A stretch of 64,000 bases of DNA from Anaeromyxobacter paludicola. GTDB lineage: Bacteria > Myxococcota > Myxococcia > Myxococcales > Anaeromyxobacteraceae. Shown here one piece after another: positions 35,183 through 43,998 of the stretch (position 1 is its first letter; each line of letters begins with the position of its first letter). A program made the translations under genes and the position numbers. The notes under the pieces were generated by a model, which saw only the letters and a program-made list of their open reading frames with translations, had not been told where the DNA came from and ran no database searches. Where the stretch lies: assembly GCF_023169965.1 (NCBI RefSeq), contig NZ_AP025592.1, forward strand, positions 1,116,001 to 1,180,000, written 5' to 3'.

Positions 35183-37393
35183 ATGTCCGACTCCACCGCA
35201 CCCGCCCTCACCGAAGGCTCGCTGCCCGGCGCGGCCAACGAGCCCCGCGCAGCGTCCCACCGCTGGCGCTTCCACCGCGTCGGCGGCCTCGACCAGGTCG
35301 CCCTCGAGACCGGCGAGGACCTGGCCCGCCTCGAGGCCCTCGACCCGAAGCTCTGGACCGCCCTCTCCTGCCCGACGAAGGGGCTCGAGCTCGACCCGCG
35401 CACCCTGGAGCTGCTCGACACCGACAAGGACGGGCGGGTGCGCGTCCCCGAGGTGCTGGCGGCGCTCCGCTGGTGCGCGGCGCGGCTCGCCGATCTCGGG
35501 GCGCTCATCCCGGGGGACGAGGCGCTCCCGCTCGCGGCCCTGTCGGACGGCACCGCCGAGGGGCGCGCCCTGCTCGGCGGCGCGCGGCGCATCCTCGAGA
35601 GCCTCGGCAAGCCCGGCGCCACGGAGCTCGTGCCCGCGGACGTGGCCGACACCAGCAAGGTGTTCGAGGGGACCCTCTTCAACGGCGACGGCGTCGTGCC
35701 GCCCGAGGCGGCCGAGGAGCCGGAGCTGCGGCAGCTCCTCGAGGAGGTCGTCGCCTGCGCCGGCGCGGTCCCGGACCGGAGCGGCCGCCCCGGCGTGGAC
35801 CAGGCCCACCTCGACCGGTTCTTCGAGGAGCTGGAGCGGTTCGTCGCCTGGTGGCGGGACGGGGACGCCGCCGAGGGCGCCATGCCGCTCGGCGCGGCCA
35901 CGCCCGCCGCGTTCGAGGCGGTGCGCGCCGTCCGGGAGCGGGTGGACGACTACTTCGCCCGCTGCGCGCTCGCCGGGCTCGACCCCCGCGGCGCCGCCGC
36001 GCTCAACCGGAGCGAGGCCGAGTGGGCCGCGCTCGCGGCGGGCGAGCTGTCCGCCGCCGGGCTCTCGGCCGCGGCCGCCTTCCCGCTCGCGCGCGTCGAG
36101 CCGGGCCGGTCGCTGCCGCTCCTCGAGGGGCTCAACCCGGCCTGGGCCGAGCGGATCGCCGCGTTCCGGCGCGACGCCGTGCTGCCCTTCCTGGGCGAGG
36201 CGCACGGGCGCGAGCTCGGCGCCGAGGCCTGGCGGAGCCTGAAGGCCGCGCTCGCCGCCCACGAGGCGTGGCAGGGGCGCAAGGCGGGCGCCGCGGTCGA
36301 GCCGCTCGGGCTCCTGCGCGCGCAGGCGCTGCTCGCCGGCGACGCCAAGGCGCAGGCCGAGGCGTTGCTCGGCCGCGACCGCGCCCTCGAGGCCGAGGCG
36401 GCGGCGGTCGGCGACGTGGCGCGGATGGTCCACTACCACCGCGACCTCTACCGGCTCCTGCGCAACTTCGTCTCCTTCGCCGACTTCTACGACGCCGGCG
36501 CCCAGGCGGTGTTCCAGGCGGGGACGCTCTACCTCGACGGGCGGAGCTGCGACCTCTGCGTGCAGGTGGACGACCCGGCGGCCCACGCCGGGCTCGCCGC
36601 GCTCTCGCGCATGTACATCGCCTACTGCGAGTGCCGGCGGCCGGGCGGCGAGAAGCTGCGCATCGCCGCCTGCTTCACGCAGGGCGACTCCGACTTCCTG
36701 ATGGTCGGCCGCAACGGCGTCTTCTTCGATCGCAAGGGCCGGGACTGGGACGCGACCATCGTCAAGATCGTGGACAACCCCATCTCCATCCGGCAGGCGT
36801 TCTTCGCGCCCTACAAGAAGGCGCTCAAGCTGGTCGAGGAGCAGGTGCACCGGTTCGCCGCCAGCAAGTCCAAGGCGGCCGACGACCGGCTCGCGAACGG
36901 GATCGGCCACGCGTCGGACGCGGTGCTGCACGGGAAGCCGCCCGCGCCGGAGCCGGTGGACGTGGGGAAGATGGTCGGCATCGTCGCCGCCCTCGGCGTC
37001 GGCATCGGCGCCCTCGGCACGCTCTTCGGCGGGTTCGCCTCGGGCTTCCTCTCCCTCCAGCCCTGGTGGGCCAAGCTCGCCGCGATCGGCGGGGTGGTGC
37101 TGCTCATCTCCGGCCCCTCGATGCTCATCGCCTGGCTCAAGCTCCGCCAGCGGACGCTCGGGCCGGTGCTCGACGCCAACGGCTGGGCGGTCAACGGGCG
37201 GGTCCGGGTCAACATCCCGCTCGGCACGGCGCTCACCGCCCGCGCCGTCCTCCCGCCCGGCGCGAGCCGGTCGCTCGAGGACCCCTACGAGGACCGGGCC
37301 GCCCGGCGGCGGCGGCGGCAGGCCTGGGCCGTGGCGGCGCTGCTGGGCGCGGCGCTCCTCGCGGCCCGCCTCGCCCACCGCTGGCCGTTCTGA
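35183..37393 (+). CDS. large protein of unknown function with an EF-hand and C-terminal membrane helices
   Basis: A 736-aa protein I do not recognise as a named family. Residues 79-90 (DTDKDGRVRVPE) form a perfect 12-residue EF-hand calcium loop: Asp at 1, 3, 5, Gly at 6, Val at 8 and Glu at 12. A degenerate second loop (NGDGVVPPE near 180) and a weak third (DRSGRPGVDQ) follow. Residues about 240-560 are soluble, with the segment YHRDLYRLLRNFVSFADFYD and a Cys-containing stretch GRSCDLCVQV...YCECRRPG. Two long hydrophobic helices (about 600-660) and a third at the C-terminus (706-725) anchor it. The promoter lies in a 107-bp gap shared with sbcD. A calcium-responsive membrane-associated protein is a reasonable but untested idea. 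Confidence 0.75.
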   Translation: MSDSTAPALTEGSLPGAANEPRAASHRWRFHRVGGLDQVALETGEDLARLEALDPKLWTALSCPTKGLELDPRTLELLDTDKDGRVRVPEVLAALRWCAARLADLGALIPGDEALPLAALSDGTAEGRALLGGARRILESLGKPGATELVPADVADTSKVFEGTLFNGDGVVPPEAAEEPELRQLLEEVVACAGAVPDRSGRPGVDQAHLDRFFEELERFVAWWRDGDAAEGAMPLGAATPAAFEAVRAVRERVDDYFARCALAGLDPRGAAALNRSEAEWAALAAGELSAAGLSAAAAFPLARVEPGRSLPLLEGLNPAWAERIAAFRRDAVLPFLGEAHGRELGAEAWRSLKAALAAHEAWQGRKAGAAVEPLGLLRAQALLAGDAKAQAEALLGRDRALEAEAAAVGDVARMVHYHRDLYRLLRNFVSFADFYDAGAQAVFQAGTLYLDGRSCDLCVQVDDPAAHAGLAALSRMYIAYCECRRPGGEKLRIAACFTQGDSDFLMVGRNGVFFDRKGRDWDATIVKIVDNPISIRQAFFAPYKKALKLVEEQVHRFAASKSKAADDRLANGIGHASDAVLHGKPPAPEPVDVGKMVGIVAALGVGIGALGTLFGGFASGFLSLQPWWAKLAAIGGVVLLISGPSMLIAWLKLRQRTLGPVLDANGWAVNGRVRVNIPLGTALTARAVLPPGASRSLEDPYEDRAARRRRRQAWAVAALLGAALLAARLAHRWPF

Positions 37394-37462
37394 GCGGGGC
37401 GCCCGGAGCGCACGGCGGCTCGGGCGCGCGACCGGCTCCACCTCCGGAGCGGCGAGCGCCCG

Positions 37463-38422
37463 CTACAGCGCGAGGAAGTGGACGCTGAAGAGCCGCTCGT
37501 CGTCCACCCAGAGGCCGCCCTGGCGGAACCCGGCGCGCGCCGCCAGCGCCACGAACTCGCCGGGGCCGTACTTGTAGGAGCTCTCGGTGTGGATGCTCTC
37601 GCCGTCCTCGAAGCGGAAGGCGCGGCCGAGCGCGTGCACCTCCTGGCGCCCCACGCTCACGAGGTGCATCTCGATCCGGCTGCGCACCCGGTCGAAGAAG
37701 GCCCGGTGGCGGAAGCGGTCGAGGTCGAAGTCGGCGCCGAGCTCCCGGTTGGCCCGCGCGAGGAGGTTCAGGTTGAAGGCGGCGGTGACGCCCAGCCGGT
37801 CGTTGTAGGCCGCCTCCAGCACCGCCGGATCCTTGCGCAGATCCACGCCGATGAGGAGCGCGCCGCCCGGTCCGGCCTGCGAGGCGATGTGGCGCAGGAG
37901 CCCGACCGCCTCCGGCGGGTGGAAGTTCCCGATGGTCGACCCGGGAAAGTACACGGCCCGGCGCGCCGGCTGCAGCCCCTCGAGCGGGAGCGCGAGGTGG
38001 GCGGTGAAGTCGCCGCAGACCGGCCGGATCGGGATCGCCGGGAAGCGCTCCCGCAGCGCCGCCGCCGCCGCGAGGAGCGGCTCGCGCGAGATGTCCACCG
38101 GCACGTAGCCGGCCGGCCGGTCGAGCTCGCGCAGGAGCACGCGGGTCTTGAGCGACGAGCCGGAGCCGTACTCGACGACGACGCAGCGCGGCCCGAGCAG
38201 CGCGGCCATCTCGCCGCCCCAGGTCTCCATGATGTCGAGCTCGGTCCGGGTCGGGTAGTACTCCGGCAGCTCGCAGATGAGGTCGAAGAGCCGCGAGCCG
38301 CGCTCGTCGTAGAAGTACTTGGCCGGGAGCTCCTTCGCCGGGCGCGACAGCCCCTCCACGAGGTCGGCGGCGAAGCCGGTCGCGGTACCGACGAGCGGGG
38401 TGGCGAGGTCGTTCGCGATCAT
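37463..38422 (-). CDS. egtD: L-histidine N(alpha)-methyltransferase, ergothioneine pathway
   Basis: A 319-aa SAM-dependent methyltransferase that makes trimethylhistidine (hercynine), the precursor of ergothioneine. Visible family features: LPAKYFYDERGSRLFDLICELPEYYPTRTE near the N-terminus, the SAM-binding VVEYGSGSSLKTRVLL, PVDISREPLL, FPGSTIGNFHP and the C-terminal IHTESSYKYGPGEF. Start ATG 38422 overlaps the egtB stop by 4 bases. The pair egtB-egtD is the core ergothioneine operon; egtA, egtC and egtE are absent from the window. Confidence 0.94.
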   Translation of the reverse strand: MIANDLATPLVGTATGFAADLVEGLSRPAKELPAKYFYDERGSRLFDLICELPEYYPTRTELDIMETWGGEMAALLGPRCVVVEYGSGSSLKTRVLLRELDRPAGYVPVDISREPLLAAAAALRERFPAIPIRPVCGDFTAHLALPLEGLQPARRAVYFPGSTIGNFHPPEAVGLLRHIASQAGPGGALLIGVDLRKDPAVLEAAYNDRLGVTAAFNLNLLARANRELGADFDLDRFRHRAFFDRVRSRIEMHLVSVGRQEVHALGRAFRFEDGESIHTESSYKYGPGEFVALAARAGFRQGGLWVDDERLFSVHFLAL

Positions 38423-39759
38423 CGGAGATCCTTCGCGACCCGCAGGCCGGCGAGCTGCCAGCGGGCGTCGGGGTAGAAGAAGTTGCGGTAGGTGGGGCGC
38501 AGGTGGGACGCGGGGGTGAAGGCGGAGCCGCCGCGCAGGACGAGCTGGCTCACCATGAACTTGCCGTTGTACTCGCCGAGGGCGCCGGGGGCCGGGGCGA
38601 AGCCGGGGTACGGCGCGTAGGCGCTGCGGGTCCACTCCCAGACGTCGCCGAAGAGCTGACCCGGCCCGTCCGCCGAGGCCGCCGCGCACGGGTGGTAGCG
38701 GCCCGCCTCGGCGAGGTTGCCCGCCACCTCGGCCCCCGAGGCCGCGGCCTCCCACTCCTCCTCGGTCGGGAGCCGCGCCCCGAGGAAGCGGGCCACCGCG
38801 TCGGCCTCGAAGAAGGAGAGGTGCGCCGCCGGCGCGTCGAGGTCGAGCGGCCGCGTCCCCGCGAGCGTGAACTCCGCGAACCCTCCGCCGTCGGGCTCCC
38901 AGTAGAGCGGCGCCTCCCAGCCGCGCGCCTTCACCGCGGCGAAGCCGTCGGAGAGCCAGAGCTCCGGTCGCCGGTAGCCGCCCTCCGCCACGAACTCCGC
39001 CACCTCGCCGTTGGAGACCGGGCGCGCCGCGAGCGCGAAGGGCTCGAGGAACGCCCGGTGCCGGGGCCGCTCGTTGTCGAAGGCGAAGCCCGCGCCGCCA
39101 TCGCCCACCTCCACGAGGCCGCCCGGCAGCGCCTCGAAGCGGAGCGGCCCGGCGGCGGCGCCGGACGGACCGGGCAGGTCGGCGCGCCAGGCGGGCCGGA
39201 GCGGGTTCTGGAAGAGCGCGTGCTTCACGTCGGTGAGGACGAGCTCCTGGTGCTGCTGCTCGTGGTGCAGCCCGAGCTCGAGCACGTCGAGCTCCCCGCC
39301 GCCGCAGCGCCCGGCGTCGAGCCACTCCCCCACCCCGGCGTCCACGTGCGCCCGGTAGGCGTGGACCTCGGCGAGCGACGGCCGCGTGAGGAGCCCGCGC
39401 CGCGGCCGCTCGTGCCTCGGGCCCACCGCCTCGTAGTAGGAGTTGAACAGGTAGGCGAAGCGCGGGTGGAAGCGGGGGCGCCGCGGCAGGGCGCGCGAGA
39501 GGACGAACTCCTCGAAGAACCAGGTCGTGTGCGCGAGGTGCCACTTCACCGGGCTCGCGTCCGGCATCGACTGCACCTGCTGGTCCTCGGGGCTGAGCGG
39601 CGCCGCGAGCGCGAGGGTGGCCCGGCGCACCGCGTCGAAGCGCTCGCGCAGCGTCGCGGCCCTGGCCCGGTCGGGCTCGCCGCGACGCTTCCCCGCACCG
39701 ATCTGGGCCGCGGTCGAGTCCACCTCCGGGAACGTGAGGTGCCGGACCGCCCCGAGCAA
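38419..39759 (-). CDS. egtB: ergothioneine sulfoxide synthase
   Basis: A 446-aa non-heme iron enzyme that joins hercynine to a thiol donor (gamma-glutamylcysteine or cysteine) with O2. The N-terminal DinB-like half carries the iron ligands in VKWHLAHTTWFFEEFVL and LHHEQQHQELVLTD. The C-terminal half is an FGE-sulfatase domain (FDNERPRHRAFLEPFALAARPVSNGE, GDVWEWTRSAYAPYPG, LRGGSAFTP). It starts at TTG 39759 or, 12 codons in, GTG 39723; neither has a perfect Shine-Dalgarno. It is followed by egtD with a 4-base overlap. Confidence 0.93.
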   Translation of the reverse strand: MLGAVRHLTFPEVDSTAAQIGAGKRRGEPDRARAATLRERFDAVRRATLALAAPLSPEDQQVQSMPDASPVKWHLAHTTWFFEEFVLSRALPRRPRFHPRFAYLFNSYYEAVGPRHERPRRGLLTRPSLAEVHAYRAHVDAGVGEWLDAGRCGGGELDVLELGLHHEQQHQELVLTDVKHALFQNPLRPAWRADLPGPSGAAAGPLRFEALPGGLVEVGDGGAGFAFDNERPRHRAFLEPFALAARPVSNGEVAEFVAEGGYRRPELWLSDGFAAVKARGWEAPLYWEPDGGGFAEFTLAGTRPLDLDAPAAHLSFFEADAVARFLGARLPTEEEWEAAASGAEVAGNLAEAGRYHPCAAASADGPGQLFGDVWEWTRSAYAPYPGFAPAPGALGEYNGKFMVSQLVLRGGSAFTPASHLRPTYRNFFYPDARWQLAGLRVAKDLR

Positions 39760-39829
39760 GCTCCAGAGCGCGCCCTCCCCGCCTGTGTCCCGGGCGAACC
39801 CCAGTGATTCCCGCTAGACCCGGAAGGTC

Positions 39830-41299
39830 ATGGACGCGAGGCGCCCCATCCTGGTGACCGGCGCGACCGGCTACGTCGGCGGCCGGCTGGCGCCGCGGCT
39901 CGTGGAGCTGGGCGAGCGGGTGCGCGTGCTGGCGCGGGAGCCGGGGCGGCTCGCCGGCCGCCCCTGGCTCGGCAAGGTGGAGGTGGTCGCGGGGGACGTG
40001 CTCCGGCCGGAGACCCTGGGCGCGGCCCTGCGCGACGCGCGCGCCGCCTGCTACCTCGTGCACAGCATGGCGGGGAGCCGGGGGTTCCACGAGCGCGACC
40101 TCCGCGCGGCGGCCACCTTCGCCGCCGCGGCGCGCGAGGCCGGCGTGGAGCGGATCGTCTACCTGGGCGGGCTCGGCGCCGGGCCGGAGCTCTCGCCGCA
40201 CCTCCGCTCGCGGCAGGAGACGGGCGACGCGCTGCGGGCCGCCGGCGTGCCGGTCGTCGAGCTCCGGGCCGGCATCGTGGTCGGCTCGGGCTCCGTCTCG
40301 TTCGAGATGATCCGCTACCTCACCGAGCGGCTCCCGGTGATGATCTGCCCGCGCTGGGTCTACCGCCGGATCCAGCCCATCGCCATCCGCGACGTGCTCG
40401 CCTACCTCGCCGCGGCCCTCGCCCTCCCCGCCGGCGAGGGGCTCACCGTCGAGATCGGCGGCGCCGACGTCCTCACCTACCGGGACCTCATGCTCGGCTA
40501 CGCCCGGCTGCGCGGGCTCAAGCGGCTCCTGGTCCCGGTCCCGGCGCTCACGCCCGGGCTCTCGGCCCGGTGGGTCCACCTCGTGACGCCCGTGCCCGCG
40601 CGGCTGGCGCGCCCGCTCGTGGAGGGGCTGCGCGCCGACGTCGTCGTCCGCGACGACTCGGCCCGGCGGCTCTTCCCGGAGATCCGGCCGATGGGCTACG
40701 AGCCGGCCCTGCGGCTCGCGCTCGAGAAGCTCGACCGGGGCGAGACCGAGACCAGCTGGACCGACCCGCTCGTCTCCTCCCAGGGCGACGTCCCGCCGGT
40801 GCAGCTCACCACCGAGCGCGGCCTGGTGGTGGAGCGGCGACAGCTCAAGGTGGCCGCGCCCCGGGAGACGGTGTTCCGCGCCTTCACCGGCCTGGGCGGC
40901 GCGCGCGGCTGGCTGTACGCCGACTGGGCCTGGAAGCTGCGCGGCGCGGCGGACCGGCTCCTCGGCGGCGTCGGCTTCCGCCGGGGTCGGCGCCACCCCG
41001 ACGAGCTCCGGCCGGGCGACGCGCTCGACTTCTGGCGCGTCGAGGCGGTCGAGCCGGACCGGCTCCTGCGACTGCGCGCGGAGATGAAGGTGCCGGGGCG
41101 GGCCTGGCTCCAGTTCGAGGCGAACCCGATCGCCGGCGGCGAGGTGCTCCTCACCCAGACCGCCTTCTTCGCGCCGCGGGGGCTCGGCGGCCTCCTCTAC
41201 TGGTACCTGCTCTACCCCATCCACGGGCTCATCTTCTCGAACCTGGTCCGGCGCGTCGCGGAGCGGGCGCGCGCGCTCGCCGCGGCGGAGGGCCGGTGA
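39830..41299 (+). CDS. NAD(P)-binding epimerase-like protein fused to DUF2867
   Basis: A 489-aa two-domain protein. Residues 1-300 are an atypical SDR with the glycine-rich VTGATGYVGGRLAPRL and the active-site-region YLVHSMAGSRGFHERDL, as in NmrA/epimerase-like proteins. Residues about 330-485 match DUF2867, an SRPBCC-like domain (VERRQLKVAAPRETVFRAFTGLGG...WYLLYPIHGLIFSNL). This fusion is widespread in bacteria and uncharacterised as far as I know. It is usually assumed to act on a hydrophobic ligand. Its stop overlaps the GTG start of the photolyase gene, so the two are probably coupled, perhaps in a light or stress response. Confidence 0.85.
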   Translation: MDARRPILVTGATGYVGGRLAPRLVELGERVRVLAREPGRLAGRPWLGKVEVVAGDVLRPETLGAALRDARAACYLVHSMAGSRGFHERDLRAAATFAAAAREAGVERIVYLGGLGAGPELSPHLRSRQETGDALRAAGVPVVELRAGIVVGSGSVSFEMIRYLTERLPVMICPRWVYRRIQPIAIRDVLAYLAAALALPAGEGLTVEIGGADVLTYRDLMLGYARLRGLKRLLVPVPALTPGLSARWVHLVTPVPARLARPLVEGLRADVVVRDDSARRLFPEIRPMGYEPALRLALEKLDRGETETSWTDPLVSSQGDVPPVQLTTERGLVVERRQLKVAAPRETVFRAFTGLGGARGWLYADWAWKLRGAADRLLGGVGFRRGRRHPDELRPGDALDFWRVEAVEPDRLLRLRAEMKVPGRAWLQFEANPIAGGEVLLTQTAFFAPRGLGGLLYWYLLYPIHGLIFSNLVRRVAERARALAAAEGR

Positions 41300-42930
41300 A
41301 GGCGGGGCGGTCCAGGGGCGCGGCGGCGCCGGAGGTCCGCTCCCGGGGCGAGCCCGCGCCCGACCTGCGCGTCCGCGCCGCCAACGATCGCCCGGTCGCG
41401 CCCGGCGGCGCCTACGTCCTCTACTGGATGATCGCGGCCCGGCGCCCCGCCTTCAGCCACGCGCTCGACCGGGCGGTGGCGCTCGCGCGCGAGCTGCGCA
41501 AGCCGCTGCTGGTGCTCGAGCCCCTGCGCGCCGGGTATCCGTGGGCGAGCGACCGGCTCCACCGCTTCGTCATGGACGGGATGGCGGCGAACGCCCGGGC
41601 CTTCGCGCGCGCCGGGGCGAGCTACCTCCCCTACCTCGAGCCCGAGCCCGGCGCCGGGAAGGGGCTCCTCGAGGCGCTCGCCGCGCGGGCGGCGGCGGTC
41701 GTGACCGACGACTGGCCGGCCTTCTTCCTGCCGCGGATGGTGGCGGCGGCGGCGGCGCGCCTGCCGGTCCGGCTCGAGGCGGTGGACGGGAACGGGCTCC
41801 TGCCGATGCGCGCCGCGCCGCGCCTCTTCCTGAACGCGCAGGGGCTGCGGCGCTTCCTCCAGGGCCACCTCGCGCCGCACCTGCGCGCGCTCCCGTCGCC
41901 GGCGCCGCTCGAGGAGGACTTCCCGCGGCGGCTCGCGCTCCCGGACGACGTGCTCCGCCGCTGGCCGCCCGCCTCCGGGGCGGACCTCGCGCCCGGCGGC
42001 CCGCTCCTGGCGCGGCTCCCCATCGATCACGCGGTCCCGCCGGCGCCGCTCCAGGGCGGCTGCGAGGCCGGCGCGGCGGCGCTCGCGTCCTTCGTCGAGG
42101 ACGGCCTCGCCCGCTACGGCGGCGACCGGAGCCGGCCCGACGAGGAGATGGGGAGCGGCCTCTCGCCCTACCTGCACTTCGGCCACGTCGGCGCGCACCA
42201 GGCCTTCCTCGCGGTGGCGGCGCGGGAGGGCTGGGCGGAGACCCGCCTCTCGTGGGAGGTGACGGGGCAGCGGCTCGGGTGGTGGGGGCTGTCGGAGGGG
42301 GCGGAGAGCTTCCTCGACGAGCTCGTCACCTGGCGCGAGCTCGGCTTCAACATGTGCCACCTCCGGCCCGACCACCTCGCCTACGGCTCGCTCCCGGAGT
42401 GGGCGCGCGCCACCCTCGCCGCGCACGCCTCCGACCCGCGCCCGCACCGCTACGGCCTGGCGGAGCTCGAGGCGGCCGCCACCCACGACCCGCTCTGGAA
42501 CGCCGCGCAGCGCGAGCTCCTCGGCGCCGGCCGCATCCACTCCTACCTGCGGATGCTCTGGGGGAAGAAGATCCTGGAGTGGTCGCCGTCACCGGAGGAG
42601 GCGCTCCGGGTGATGCTCCACCTCAACGACAGGTACGCCCTCGACGGGCGCGACCCGAACTCGGCCACCGGCATCTTCTGGGTGCTCGGCCGGTACGACC
42701 GCCCCTGGGCGCCGGAGCGGCCCATCTACGGGAGCATCCGCTACATGAGCAGCGAGCGGACGCTGAAGAAGCTGGGCGGGCTCGCCGGGTACCTGCGCCG
42801 CTGGGGGGCGCCGGGGCGGAGCGCGCCCGAGCAGCTCGAGCTTCACGGGGCGCCCGCCGGGGAGGCCGGGGGGCCCGGCGCGGCCGGGCGCCGCGCATCG
42901 GGCGTGGCCCGCCGCCGGCGCGGGCGCTAA
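41296..42930 (+). CDS. phrB: class II deoxyribodipyrimidine (CPD) photolyase
   Basis: A 544-aa FAD enzyme that repairs cyclobutane pyrimidine dimers with blue light. The N-terminal alpha/beta domain includes AYVLYWMIAARRPAFSHALDRAVALA, typical of class II rather than class I enzymes. The C-terminal FAD-binding half shows SGLSPYLHFGHVGAHQ, FLDELVTWRELGFNMC, AGRIHSYLRMLWGKKILEWS and NDRYALDGRDPNSATGIFWVLGRYDRPW. The last two blocks carry the class II Trp residues used for FAD photoreduction. The C-terminal about 45 residues are a Gly/Arg-rich tail of no clear function. GTG 41296 overlaps the preceding stop. Confidence 0.94.
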   Translation: MKAGRSRGAAAPEVRSRGEPAPDLRVRAANDRPVAPGGAYVLYWMIAARRPAFSHALDRAVALARELRKPLLVLEPLRAGYPWASDRLHRFVMDGMAANARAFARAGASYLPYLEPEPGAGKGLLEALAARAAAVVTDDWPAFFLPRMVAAAAARLPVRLEAVDGNGLLPMRAAPRLFLNAQGLRRFLQGHLAPHLRALPSPAPLEEDFPRRLALPDDVLRRWPPASGADLAPGGPLLARLPIDHAVPPAPLQGGCEAGAAALASFVEDGLARYGGDRSRPDEEMGSGLSPYLHFGHVGAHQAFLAVAAREGWAETRLSWEVTGQRLGWWGLSEGAESFLDELVTWRELGFNMCHLRPDHLAYGSLPEWARATLAAHASDPRPHRYGLAELEAAATHDPLWNAAQRELLGAGRIHSYLRMLWGKKILEWSPSPEEALRVMLHLNDRYALDGRDPNSATGIFWVLGRYDRPWAPERPIYGSIRYMSSERTLKKLGGLAGYLRRWGAPGRSAPEQLELHGAPAGEAGGPGAAGRRASGVARRRRGR

Positions 42931-42941
42931 GGACTGCAGCC

Positions 42942-43958
<1,017 letters not shown>

Positions 43959-43998
43959 CGGGCCCCCGGCGCCGGCCCGGACGCGGTATGACCGTGGG

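Noticed and set aside
30904-35901. Single giant protein from the leftward frame covering sbcC and beyond
   Set aside because: The real SbcC starts at 33918 with the family N-terminus; the rest lies antisense to the EF-hand-like gene or overlaps sbcD in another frame.
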